Source: Pseudomonadota bacterium (GTDB lineage Bacteria; Pseudomonadota; Alphaproteobacteria; Azospirillales; Azospirillaceae). From it: 10,771 bases of DNA. Below, one piece after another: positions 1-6,270 of the stretch; the first letter of the stretch is position 1, and each line of letters begins with the position of its first letter. Location of the stretch: the NCBI GenBank assembly GCA_023411035.1, contig JAEYPE010000004.1:1-10771 (forward strand). The letters are read 5' to 3'. A program made the translations under genes and the position numbers. Under the pieces are notes generated by a model, which was not told the DNA's origin, did no database searches, and was given only the letters and a program-made list of their open reading frames with translations.

Positions 1-187
1 GGACGGCAAGCGCTACCGCTCGCTGGGCGAGAAGAACATCACCTTCCCGGTGGACAGCACCGCCGGCACCATCGACGAGATCATCGCCGAACTGGTCGTG
101 ACCCGCATTCCGGAGCGCGCCGGCCGCGCCATGGACAACGAGGCCGAGGACAGCTTCGAGCGCCTGCGCAGCTCGGGCTATATGTAA
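1..187 (+). CDS. cysD: Sulfate adenylyltransferase subunit 2, C-terminal end (partial)
   Basis: This is the last 61 codons of a gene that begins before the window; the reading frame starts at base 2 and ends with TAA at 185-187. CysD (NodP) is the small catalytic subunit of ATP sulfurylase and makes adenosine 5'-phosphosulfate (APS) from sulfate and ATP in the cytoplasm, driven by the GTPase subunit CysN. The visible part has the family's C-terminal pattern: RYRSLGEKNITFPV, then a helix with IDEIIAEL, then ERAGRAMDNE and a terminal SSGYM, which parallels the ERQGRAID...GYF ending of enterobacterial CysD. The catalytic PP-loop lies outside the window. The fused cysN-cysC gene starts 18 bases downstream on the same strand, the standard cysDN/nodPQ order, so the two are almost certainly co-transcribed. 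Confidence 0.93.
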   Translation, partial: DGKRYRSLGEKNITFPVDSTAGTIDEIIAELVVTRIPERAGRAMDNEAEDSFERLRSSGYM

Positions 188-205
188 GAAGCGGGGTTTG
201 GAAAA

Positions 206-2080
206 ATGGACATCCGGAACGAACTGAACGGCCAGCTCCGCATCGTCATCGTCGGCCATGTCGATCACGGCAAGTCCACGCTGATCGGGCGCCTGCTGAA
301 CGACACCGGCAGCCTGCCCGACGGCAAGGTGGAGCAGGTCCACGAGATGAGCCGCAAGCGCGGCATGCCCTTCGAATGGGCCTTCGTGATGGACGCGCTC
401 CAGGCCGAGCGCGACCAGGGCATCACCATCGACACCACGCAGATCCACTTCAAGACGGACCAGCGCCCCTACGTCATCATCGACGCGCCGGGCCACACCG
501 AGTTCCTGAAGAACATGGTGACCGGCGCCTCCCAGGCCGACGCCGCCCTGCTGGTGATCGACGCCGCCGAAGGCGCTTTGGAGCAGTCGCGGCGCCATGC
601 CTTCCTGCTGCACCTGCTGGGCGTGCGTCAGGTGGCGGTCGCCGTGAACAAGATGGACCGGGTGGATTTCGACCAGTACCGGTTCGACGCGGTGTCGCAG
701 GAAATCCGCGCCTATCTGGCGGAACTCGGCGTGCACCCCAGCGCGGTGATTCCCATCGCGGCGCGCCACGGCGACAACATCGTCACGCGCTCCGACAAGG
801 CGCCCTGGTACGACGGCCCGACCGTGGTGGAGGCGCTGGACGCCTTCCGTCCGCAGCAGGCGCCGACCGAACTGCCGCTGCGCTTCCCGCTCCAGGACGT
901 GTACAAGCCCGACGACCGCCGCATCCTGGCGGGCCGGATCGAGAGCGGGCGTCTGCGCGTCGGCGACACGCTGCGCTTCTCGCCCACCGGCGCCACCGCC
1001 ACGGTGGTCAGCATCGAGGGGTGGAACCACAACCAGCCCATCGTCGCCGCCCAGGCCGGGCAGAGCGTCGGCGTCACCCTGGACAAGCGCATCTTCGCGG
1101 AGCGCGGCCACATCGCCCATCATGAGACGGGGGCGCCGCACGTCACCCACCGCCTGGGCGTGCGGGCCTTCTGGCTGACGTCGGAGCCGCTGACGGTCGG
1201 CAAGACCTACACGCTGAAGATCACGACGGCGGAGCACCGCGTGACGGTGGAGAGCATCACCGCCGTCATCGACATCGAGGATCTGTCCAGCACCCCGGCC
1301 AAGGCCGTCCACCGCAACGAGGTGGCCGAGGTCGTCCTGCGCTCCCGCTCACCCATCGCCATCGACCTCGCGTCGGAACTGTCGCGCACCGGGCGCGGCG
1401 TTCTGATCGACGGCCATGATGTGGTCGGCGGCTGCATCGTTGTGGAGGCGGACGAGGGGCCCGCCGCGTCGGCCAACACCACCGAGGTGTCGCACGCCGT
1501 CACGCCGGACGAGCGTTCCGCCGCCAACGGGCACAAGGGCGGCGTCCTGTGGCTGACCGGCCTGTCCGGGGCGGGCAAGTCCACGCTGGCCATGGCGTTG
1601 GAGCGCGCGCTGTTCGACCGTGGCTGGCAGGTCTTCGTGCTGGACGGCGACAATGTGCGCAACGGCCTGAACGCCGGGCTGGGCTTCTCGGCGGAGGACC
1701 GGGCGGAGAACATCCGCCGCGTCGCCGAGACGGCCAAGCTGTTCGCGGACGCGGGCGTGCTGGTCATCGCCTCGCTGATCTCGCCGCTCCAGGCCGACCG
1801 GGCGCGGGCGCGGGCCATCGGCGGCGACCGCTTCCACGAGGTCTATGTGGCCGCCGATCTCGCCACCTGCGAATCGCGCGATCCGAAGGGCCTGTACCGC
1901 CGGGCGCGGGCCGGGGAAATTCCGGAGTTCACCGGCGTCTCCGCTCCGTACGAGGCGCCGGAATCGGCGGAACTGACCATCGACACCGGCAAGGTCAGCC
2001 CGGTGGAGGCGCTGGGCGAACTGCTCGACTATGTGGACGGGGCCTTCGGCCGGAACGCCCTGAAGCGCGGACGGGTGTAA
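206..2080 (+). CDS. cysNC: Bifunctional sulfate adenylyltransferase subunit 1 / adenylylsulfate kinase (CysN-CysC fusion, NodQ-type)
   Basis: The protein has 624 residues. Residues about 10-215 form an EF-Tu-type GTPase with G1 GHVDHGKS (17-24), a switch region QGITIDT (71-77), G3 DAPGH (93-97) and G4 NKMD (148-151). Beta-barrel domains follow to about 415. After a short Ala/Thr-rich linker comes an APS kinase domain with P-loop GLSGAGKS (452-459), DGDNVR (480-485), RDPKGLYRRAR (about 558-568) and FTGVSAPYEAPE. The N-terminal half uses GTP hydrolysis to drive APS formation by CysD; the C-terminal half phosphorylates APS to PAPS. ATG at 206 is chosen because it fits the domain start and follows cysD closely, with a weak GGA upstream. 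Two oddities: the G1 loop reads GHVDHGKS, not the GSVDDGKS usual in CysN, and the APS-kinase segment reads SLISPLQADR, not the usual SFISPxRxxR. Such fusions supply PAPS for assimilation or for sulfotransferases; the sequence does not say which. Confidence 0.95.
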   Translation: MDIRNELNGQLRIVIVGHVDHGKSTLIGRLLNDTGSLPDGKVEQVHEMSRKRGMPFEWAFVMDALQAERDQGITIDTTQIHFKTDQRPYVIIDAPGHTEFLKNMVTGASQADAALLVIDAAEGALEQSRRHAFLLHLLGVRQVAVAVNKMDRVDFDQYRFDAVSQEIRAYLAELGVHPSAVIPIAARHGDNIVTRSDKAPWYDGPTVVEALDAFRPQQAPTELPLRFPLQDVYKPDDRRILAGRIESGRLRVGDTLRFSPTGATATVVSIEGWNHNQPIVAAQAGQSVGVTLDKRIFAERGHIAHHETGAPHVTHRLGVRAFWLTSEPLTVGKTYTLKITTAEHRVTVESITAVIDIEDLSSTPAKAVHRNEVAEVVLRSRSPIAIDLASELSRTGRGVLIDGHDVVGGCIVVEADEGPAASANTTEVSHAVTPDERSAANGHKGGVLWLTGLSGAGKSTLAMALERALFDRGWQVFVLDGDNVRNGLNAGLGFSAEDRAENIRRVAETAKLFADAGVLVIASLISPLQADRARARAIGGDRFHEVYVAADLATCESRDPKGLYRRARAGEIPEFTGVSAPYEAPESAELTIDTGKVSPVEALGELLDYVDGAFGRNALKRGRV

Positions 2081-2105
2081 GGCTCCCCCTGCGTCGCTTC
2101 CGATT

Positions 2106-2142
2106 GGAAAGCCCCTTTCCCGCTTTGGGGGAGGGGTTTTCC
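2106..2142 (+). terminator. Rho-independent terminator after cysNC
   Basis: The arm CCCCTTTCCC (2112-2121) pairs with GGGGGAGGGG (2127-2136) over 10 bp, using two G-U pairs, around a GCTTT loop, and is followed directly by TTTT. The stem can be extended outward by GGAAAG (2106-2111) against TTTTCC (2137-2142), giving up to 16 bp. The outer A run opposite the T run means it could also work on the other strand. It lies 25 bases past the cysNC stop and separates the sulfurylase operon from the ABC importer. Confidence 0.8.
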
Positions 2143-2154
2143 CTATTGGGGGGC

Positions 2155-2280
2155 GGTGTAATTTATCAGCGAATGTTAAATGTGAAATGGCTCATTACAC
2201 ATTCCATATTGTGCAATTTGCTCTTCCTTCCGATAGGAGATGTGCTAAATAGGCGGGAAATTTCCAGCGAGGATGGATTC
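2155..2280 (+). promoter_or_regulatory. AT-rich upstream region of the ABC importer operon
   Basis: This stretch is far richer in A and T than the rest of the window, as expected for a promoter in a high-GC genome. It holds nested inverted repeats: GTGTAAT (2156-2162) with ATTACAC (2194-2200), GAATG (2171-2175) with CATTC (2200-2204), AATGTG (2179-2184) with CACATT (2198-2203), and CACA (2198-2201) with TGTG (2210-2213). A possible extended -10 is TG-C-TAAATA (2243-2251), but I see no convincing -35 at normal spacing. The ribosome binding site for the next gene is GAGGA (2269-2273), 7 bases before its ATG. The repeats suggest regulator binding; I cannot name the regulator. Confidence 0.5.
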
Positions 2281-3327
2281 ATGACCGCCCTGACCCGACG
2301 TTCCGCGATGCTGGCTGTGGCCGCCGTCGCGTCCCTGACCGCCGCGTCCCTGACCGCCTTCACGCCCGGCGCCGCCCGCGCCGCCGATCCGGTGAAGCTG
2401 GAGGTCGGCTACATTCCTATCCTCGCCGCTGCGCCGCTCTTCATCCTGGAGGGGGAAGGCTGGGCGCGCGAGGCGGGCATCGAGCTGAAGCTGACCAAGT
2501 TCGAATCCGGCCCGCACGCGATCCAGGCGATGGCCGCCGGCAAGATCGATCTGCTCTATGCCGGCGTGGCGCCGGTTCTCGTTGCCCGCTCCAAGGGGGC
2601 GGACGTGTCGGTCATCGCCAACTCGGCGATCGAGGAGATGGTCGTCGCCAGCCGCGGCGAGTTCGCCAAGGCGCTGGGCGGCAAGGCCACCGCGGAGTCC
2701 ATCGCGAAGTTCGCCGCCGACACGGGCCGCAAGGTGAAGATCGGCACCCAGCCGCCCGGATCGGTTCCCGACACCGTGCTGCGCCACTGGCTGTTCAAGG
2801 TCCTGAAGGCCGACCCGGCCAACGTGGAGATCATCTCCATGGGCATCGAGAAGACGCAGCAGGCCCTGCTGGCCGGCGCGCTCGACGCCGCGACGATCCG
2901 AGAGCCGACGGTGACCGTCACCCAGAAGCTGGACCCGAACGTCGGCCTGCTGGCGACCGGCGCGGAGATGTTCCCGAACCAGCCCGGCACCGTCGTCGCC
3001 GCCCGCGGCGCGGTGGTGAAGGAGCATGGCGAGGCGCTGACCCGCCTTCTGAAGGCGCACATCCGCGCCGTCGAGCAGATCGCCAAGGACCCGGCCCGCT
3101 CCGCGACGATTTCCAACGAATATCTGGGCAAGGGCCTGATGGAGCCGGCCACGCTGGAGGCCGCCTTCCGTTCGCCGGGGTCCAAGTTCGTCGCCGACCC
3201 GCACGGCGTGGTTCCGGCGGTCGAGAAGATGATGGCCTTCGCCAAGGAGATCGGCTCGGCCGAAGGCACCGTTCCGGTGGCCGAGGCGTTCGACTTCCGC
3301 CTTTACGACGCGGCCGCCGCGAAGTAA
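2281..3327 (+). CDS. ABC transporter periplasmic substrate-binding protein, sulfonate/nitrate/taurine (SsuA/TauA-like) family
   Basis: The protein has 348 residues. It starts with an export signal: TRRSAML (5-11) followed by a hydrophobic Ala/Val/Leu stretch and a cleavage site of type ARA|AD after residue 34. The twin arginine would also suit the Tat system. The mature part begins KLEVGYIPILAAAPLFILEG, the start typical of NitT/TauT-class binding proteins, and includes GPHAIQAMAAGKIDLLYAGVA, the motif that follows the first ligand-contact loop in this family. It would capture a small anionic solute in the periplasm and deliver it to the permease and ATPase encoded next. ATG 2281 is chosen because GAGGA lies at the right distance and the signal peptide starts there, although the frame is open far upstream through cysNC. 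Substrate specificity cannot be read from sequence; the neighbouring sulfate-activation genes favour an organosulfur compound. Confidence 0.88.
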   Translation: MTALTRRSAMLAVAAVASLTAASLTAFTPGAARAADPVKLEVGYIPILAAAPLFILEGEGWAREAGIELKLTKFESGPHAIQAMAAGKIDLLYAGVAPVLVARSKGADVSVIANSAIEEMVVASRGEFAKALGGKATAESIAKFAADTGRKVKIGTQPPGSVPDTVLRHWLFKVLKADPANVEIISMGIEKTQQALLAGALDAATIREPTVTVTQKLDPNVGLLATGAEMFPNQPGTVVAARGAVVKEHGEALTRLLKAHIRAVEQIAKDPARSATISNEYLGKGLMEPATLEAAFRSPGSKFVADPHGVVPAVEKMMAFAKEIGSAEGTVPVAEAFDFRLYDAAAAK

Positions 3328-3332
3328 GCGCG

Positions 3333-4097
3333 ATGCGTCAGCCGCTGAAGCTTCACAGCTCCATCGCCCTGTCGGCGCTCGGCGTCGGCGCTTTCCTGCT
3401 TGCCTGGGAAGCGCTGGCGCGCAGCGGCGTCGTGCCCGCCGGCCTGCTGCCGTCGCCCAGCGCGGTGCCCGGCGCCTTCCTGTCGGAGTTCAGATCCGGC
3501 ACCTGGCTGGCGATGGTCATCGCCAGCCTGTCGCACTATCTGTCGGGGCTGGCGCTCGGCACCTTCCTGGGCATCGCCTTCGGCACGGCGGCGGCGACCT
3601 GGGGGGTGTGGGACGCCTTTCAGGCCTGGGTGGTGCGCATGCTGCGCCCCATTCCGTCCATCGCCTGGATTCCCTTCGCGATCATCTGGTTCGGGGTCAG
3701 CGAGGCGGCGGCGACCTTCCTGATCGCCCTGACGGTCTTCTGGATCAACTATTACGCCACCTATAGCGCGGTGCGCGGGGTGGACAAGGACCTGATCGAA
3801 CTTGGTTACGCCTTCGGTCAGGGCGGGCTGATCCCGCGCCTGTTCAAGATCGTCCTGCCGGGGGCGCTGCCGGGCATTCTGGCGGGCGTGCGCGCCGGGC
3901 TGGGGCAGGGCTGGATGACGGTGGTGGCGGCGGAACTGTTCGGCATCTCCGGCCTGGGGGCGCGCATGTCCGACGCCTCCGGCCTGCTCGCCACGCACAT
4001 CGTCGTGCTCTACATGGTGACCATCGCGGCGCTCTACGGCGTGTGCGACTTCCTGTTCATGCAGGTTCAGCAGCGGGTGCTGGCATGGCAAAAGTGA
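3333..4097 (+). CDS. ABC transporter permease, SsuC/TauC-like (BPD_transp_1 family)
   Basis: This 254-residue inner-membrane protein has an N-terminal membrane helix (about 10-28), further hydrophobic helices at about 60-90, 110-140 and 185-205, and a last one near 220-243. The signature LRPIPSIAWIPFAIIWFG (104-121) is typical of SsuC/TauC/NrtB permeases. The EAA-type loop that docks on the ATPase is about 157-180 (LGYAFGQGG, then FKIVLPGALPGI). It forms the membrane pore of the importer. The start ATG is 5 bases after the stop of the binding-protein gene and the ribosome binding site is weak, so translation is probably coupled. Its 3' end overlaps the ATPase gene by 13 bases. The family assignment is secure; the substrate is unknown. 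Confidence 0.9.
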   Translation: MRQPLKLHSSIALSALGVGAFLLAWEALARSGVVPAGLLPSPSAVPGAFLSEFRSGTWLAMVIASLSHYLSGLALGTFLGIAFGTAAATWGVWDAFQAWVVRMLRPIPSIAWIPFAIIWFGVSEAAATFLIALTVFWINYYATYSAVRGVDKDLIELGYAFGQGGLIPRLFKIVLPGALPGILAGVRAGLGQGWMTVVAAELFGISGLGARMSDASGLLATHIVVLYMVTIAALYGVCDFLFMQVQQRVLAWQK

Positions 4098-4852
4098 GCG
4101 GCGCAAAAGTGAACGGCTCAGCCGTGATCGACCTGAAGGGGGTCGCCATCGGCTACGGCGCCGAGGCTCCGCCGGTTCTGGTGGACGTGGATCTGTCCAT
4201 CGAGCGCGGCAGCTTCGTCGCCATCGTCGGTCCGTCGGGCGTGGGAAAGTCCACCCTGCTGCGCGTCGTCGCCGGGCTGCACGATGCGCGCGGCGGGTCC
4301 GTCACCATCCACGAGACGAAGAAGCCGGGTCATCGTCCGGTCAGCCTCGTCTTCCAGGACGCCCGCCTGCTGCCCTGGCGGCGGGTCTCCAAGAACGTCC
4401 GCTTCGGCCTGGAAGGTCTGCCGATCTCCGGCGCCGAGCGGGAGGAGCGGGTGGCCGCCGCGCTGCGCCTCGTCCGGCTGGACGATTACGGGCGGCGCTG
4501 GCCTTACGAGCTTTCCGGCGGCCAGCGCCAGCGCGTCGGCATCGCCCGCGCCCTGGCCGTCGATCCCGACATCCTGCTGATGGACGAGCCCTTCGGCGCG
4601 CTCGACGCCATCACCCGCCACAGCCTTCAGGACGAGTTGCTGCGCATCCACCGCGAGACGGGCAAGACGGTGCTGTTCGTCACCCACGATCTGGAAGAGG
4701 CCGTGCACCTCGCCGACCGCATCATCGTGCTGGGCGGCAGCCCGGCCCGCATCGTGCAGGACGTGCGCAACGAACCGGGCCGGGACAGCGGCGGGTTCCG
4801 GGAGCAGGTGGAACAGCTCCGGTTGGGGATTGCCGACAATTACAGCATTTGA
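4085..4852 (+). CDS. ABC transporter ATP-binding protein, SsuB/TauB-like
   Basis: This 255-residue cytoplasmic ATPase powers the importer encoded upstream. Visible motifs are Walker A GPSGVGKST (49-57), Q-loop VFQDARLLPWR with Gln 91, ABC signature LSGGQRQR (143-150), Walker B ILLMDEP (163-169), D-loop GALD (171-174) and the switch histidine in VTHD (His 201). The sequence ARLLPWR after the Q-loop is common in the nitrate/sulfonate/taurine ATPases. ATG 4085 lies inside the permease gene (13-base overlap) and fits the family's N-terminus; the frame is open further upstream to ATG 4043, but that would overlap the permease by 55 bases. A GTG at 4094 is another possible start. The gene is last in its operon and faces a convergent gene 20 bases away. 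Confidence 0.9.
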   Translation: MAKVSGAKVNGSAVIDLKGVAIGYGAEAPPVLVDVDLSIERGSFVAIVGPSGVGKSTLLRVVAGLHDARGGSVTIHETKKPGHRPVSLVFQDARLLPWRRVSKNVRFGLEGLPISGAEREERVAAALRLVRLDDYGRRWPYELSGGQRQRVGIARALAVDPDILLMDEPFGALDAITRHSLQDELLRIHRETGKTVLFVTHDLEEAVHLADRIIVLGGSPARIVQDVRNEPGRDSGGFREQVEQLRLGIADNYSI

Positions 4853-4853
4853 C

Positions 4854-4884
4854 GTGGCGTCGCCGGGGCTCCTTACGACGCCAC
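4854..4884. terminator. Hairpin between convergent genes, possible shared terminator
   Basis: GTGGCGTCG (4854-4862) and CGACGCCAC (4876-4884) form a perfect 9-bp inverted repeat around a 13-base loop. It begins just after the ATPase stop, and its right arm is the last three codons (Val-Ala-Ser) of the convergent minus-strand gene. There is no T run on either side, so it may act as a block to read-through or as an mRNA 3'-end stabiliser and not as a classic intrinsic terminator. Confidence 0.45.
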
Positions 4885-5157
4885 CCGTCGCACGTCCCGT
4901 GCCGTCAGGTGGATGTTCGCATCCGGGTCCAGGTTCCGGTCCATGATGCGGGCCTCCACCGCCTTGTCGAACACCGGGCGGTTCAGGCAGACATACTGCA
5001 CCGCCTCGTCCGGCTTCGGCAGATGGCCGGCGAGGCTTTGCAGGGCGCGGCGCGGGACGAAGACCCGCCCGTGATACTCCCCGACCTCCACCGCGAACTC
5101 CACGGCGTCGGCCTCCTCGTTCCAGGACGGGTCGTCGGGGAACACGAACAGCGGCAT
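4873..5157 (-). CDS. Small DUF1488-like protein
   Basis: This protein of 94 residues begins MPLFVFPDDPSWNEE and ends IHLTARDVRRVAS. The opening FPD...W, the middle VEFAVEVGEYHGRVFVPRRAL and the final LTA.D pattern resemble the DUF1488 family of small bacterial proteins with no known function; I hold that assignment loosely. No signal peptide or membrane segment is visible, so it is probably cytoplasmic. I prefer the ATG at 5157 because GAGG sits 5 bases before it and the recognisable domain starts there. The frame also has an ATG at 5184 that overlaps the upstream gene's stop as ATGA, adding nine residues (MRCVPREGA), but it lacks a good ribosome binding site. It is the last gene of a minus-strand group with the DUF6134-like and SCP2 genes. 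Confidence 0.7.
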   Translation of the reverse strand: MPLFVFPDDPSWNEEADAVEFAVEVGEYHGRVFVPRRALQSLAGHLPKPDEAVQYVCLNRPVFDKAVEARIMDRNLDPDANIHLTARDVRRVAS

Positions 5158-5180
5158 CGCACCCTCACGCGGAACACATC

Positions 5181-5813
5181 TCATTCAAGGATGTAGGTAA
5201 CATCGTAGCCGCTGCGCTTGAAGCGGGTCTTCAGCAGCGTGCCCTGCGCGTCGAACCAGAGGTCCCGCTCCACGTCGCCGGAAATGCGGTGATGCTGCGC
5301 CGGAACCGAACGCCCGCCGATGGTCAGCGTCTCGCTGCCCACATGATCGGTCCGCACGGCGTAGGGATTGCCGTCGATGACCGACAGCAGGGTGGAGCGC
5401 TTCAGCACCTCCGGAGTCCACAGCGTCAGCGGCAGGGAGTCGGCGGAGGCTTCCGCGGTTTTGCCGTCCGCCGTGACCGCATAGCCGGAGCCGCGGCGCA
5501 CCATCTCCATCGTGTGCGGCTTGCCGTCGTCGTCGGTCTTGGATTTCATGGACTCCAGGCTGCGGCCCTTCCACACCTCCTCCCGCTGGTGGTCGTAGCG
5601 GAAGTTGAGGAACAGCACCTTCACCCGCGTCGAGGCGGTGACGGCAACCTTCGTCACCTCGCCCTGGGGCTCCAGCCGGACGATTTCCGTGCCGATCGGA
5701 TCGTCGCCCATCAGAATCCGATAGTTCAACGTGTGCGGTTCGGCGGCGTGGGCGGTGGCCGCGGACAGCAGCAGGCCGGCAGCCGCCAGCACCGCGCGCA
5801 GGGCGTGCGTCAT
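5181..5813 (-). CDS. Exported DUF6134-like (DUF3108-like) protein
   Basis: The protein has 210 residues with a clear Sec signal peptide: positively charged start, hydrophobic core AVLAAAGLLLSAA and cleavage AHA|AEP after residue 23. The mature part is beta-strand rich: LNYRILMGDDPIGTEIV, then a VLFLNFRYDHQREEVW segment, WFDAQGTLLKTRFKRSGYDVTY near the end. The order 'IGT...Y.H...E.W..G.L..M.S.TDDDG' matches what I know as DUF6134, related to DUF3108. These are predicted periplasmic beta-barrel-like proteins without an established role. It starts at ATG 5813 behind GGGAGGG about 9 bases upstream. The stop overlaps a possible start of the next gene (ATGA), and it lies 76 bases after the SCP2 gene, so the three are likely one operon. 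Some relatives may bind lipids or outer-membrane components; that is inference. Confidence 0.8.
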   Translation of the reverse strand: MTHALRAVLAAAGLLLSAATAHAAEPHTLNYRILMGDDPIGTEIVRLEPQGEVTKVAVTASTRVKVLFLNFRYDHQREEVWKGRSLESMKSKTDDDGKPHTMEMVRRGSGYAVTADGKTAEASADSLPLTLWTPEVLKRSTLLSVIDGNPYAVRTDHVGSETLTIGGRSVPAQHHRISGDVERDLWFDAQGTLLKTRFKRSGYDVTYILE

Positions 5814-5843
5814 GGTTCGTTCCCTCCCTGTATTCTGGTGTGG

Positions 5844-5863
5844 CGGCGGCTTGTCTGCCGCCG
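5844..5863 (-). other. Intercistronic hairpin between SCP2 and DUF6134-like genes
   Basis: CGGCGGC (5844-5850) and GCCGCCG (5857-5863) form a perfect 7-bp stem with a 6-base loop. It lies in the 76-base gap upstream of the DUF6134-like gene. There is no T run on the minus strand after it, so it is more likely an mRNA processing or stability element, or chance in GC-rich DNA, than a terminator. Confidence 0.3.
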
Positions 5864-5889
5864 TCCGGTTCGTTCGTTTGTCTGCCCGT

Positions 5890-6198
5890 TTAATCGTCCA
5901 GAAGCTGCGCCAGCTTCATGGCGATGCCCATGGAGCCGTCCACCTTCAGCTTGCCCATGGTGAAGGCCAGCATCGGATTCAGGCGCCCCTCGATCAGCTT
6001 CTTCAGGTTCTCGGCGGAAATGCGGATGGTGCAGTCCGGATCGGCGGCGCCTGCGTCCTCCCGCCCGATGGCGACGGGCGTCTCGCGGGCGTTGACCCGC
6101 ACCGCTTCGCCATTCTCCAGCGCGAAGCGGACGTCGGCCTTCAGGCCGCGGAAGCTGGTCGAGCGGGACTGGAGTTCGCGAAGGATGTCCTCAACCAT
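5890..6198 (-). CDS. SCP2 sterol-binding domain protein
   Basis: The protein has 102 residues and is a single SCP2 domain. Diagnostic parts are ALENGEAVRVNARETPVAIG, DCTIRISAENLKKLIEGRLNPMLAFTMGKLKVDGSMGI (in pieces along the C-terminal half), and the ending AMKLAQLLDD. SCP2 domains carry fatty acids, fatty acyl-CoA or other lipids in a hydrophobic pocket; bacterial single-domain forms often sit beside lipid or acyl-CoA genes. ATG 6198 is chosen because it gives a full-length domain and is preceded by GGGGAGAGAG; the frame is open further upstream but runs through the regulatory region and the small ORF on the other strand, which makes longer forms unlikely. It is transcribed away from the fadD-type ligase and probably shares its control region, which fits a lipid-related role. 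Confidence 0.88.
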   Translation of the reverse strand: MVEDILRELQSRSTSFRGLKADVRFALENGEAVRVNARETPVAIGREDAGAADPDCTIRISAENLKKLIEGRLNPMLAFTMGKLKVDGSMGIAMKLAQLLDD

Positions 6199-6240
6199 GG
6201 ATCGGTCTCTCTCCCCTGGATTCATATTCGTCGGGTCTTG

Positions 6241-6269
6241 ACAGTACGCAGAGTTTACGTTTACGTCAA
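6241..6269 (-). promoter_or_regulatory. Possible promoter for the SCP2 operon
   Basis: Read on the minus strand, TTGACG (6269-6264) and TACTGT (6246-6241) are separated by 17 bases. The -35 is a 5/6 match to the sigma-70 consensus; the -10 matches only 3/6. It would start transcription about 35 bases before the SCP2 ATG. The -35 lies inside the ACGT dyad, so a protein bound there would compete with or position RNA polymerase. Confidence 0.35.
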
Positions 6270-6270
6270 C
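6253..6270. promoter_or_regulatory. ACGT-box dyad, candidate operator for the nearby MerR-family regulator
   Basis: The 18-base element reads GTTTACGT-TT-ACGTCAAC, an inverted repeat with seven of eight pairs matched around a central TT. A third ACGT follows, so ACGT occurs at 6257, 6263 and 6269 with a strict 6-bp step. It lies in the divergent region between the SCP2 gene and fadD. TTKACGT-type dyads are, as I recall, the kind of site described for LiuR-type MerR regulators of acyl-CoA and branched-chain amino acid breakdown, and a MerR gene of that style lies just after fadD. The link between the two is inference. A TTGACA at 6238-6243 on the plus strand lies just before the dyad, but I see no good -10 for it. 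Confidence 0.55.

Noticed and set aside
206..2080. Reading the cysNC gene as a nodulation (nodQ) locus
   Set aside because: No nod genes, nod box or sulfotransferase are in view; the neighbours fit general sulfate activation, so I kept the metabolic name.
2155..2280. NifA-type (TGT-N10-ACA) or sigma-54 (GG-N10-GC) promoter for the importer
   Set aside because: I searched the AT-rich region by eye; TGT and ACA do not fall at the required spacing and there is no GG/GC pair at -24/-12 spacing.
2245..3204. 319-codon minus-strand frame antisense to the binding-protein gene
   Set aside because: Arg/Gly/Leu/His-rich shadow without domains.
1549..3327. 592-codon open frame that would join the cysNC 3' half (out of frame) to the ABC binding protein
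   Set aside because: The first part is an Arg/Gly-rich shadow of the APS kinase; the true gene starts at 2281 with a ribosome binding site and signal peptide.
5289..5963. Plus-strand open frames (5289-5963, 5731-6330) across the minus-strand DUF6134-like and SCP2 genes
   Set aside because: No motifs, and they are antisense to genes supported by a signal peptide and an SCP2 domain.
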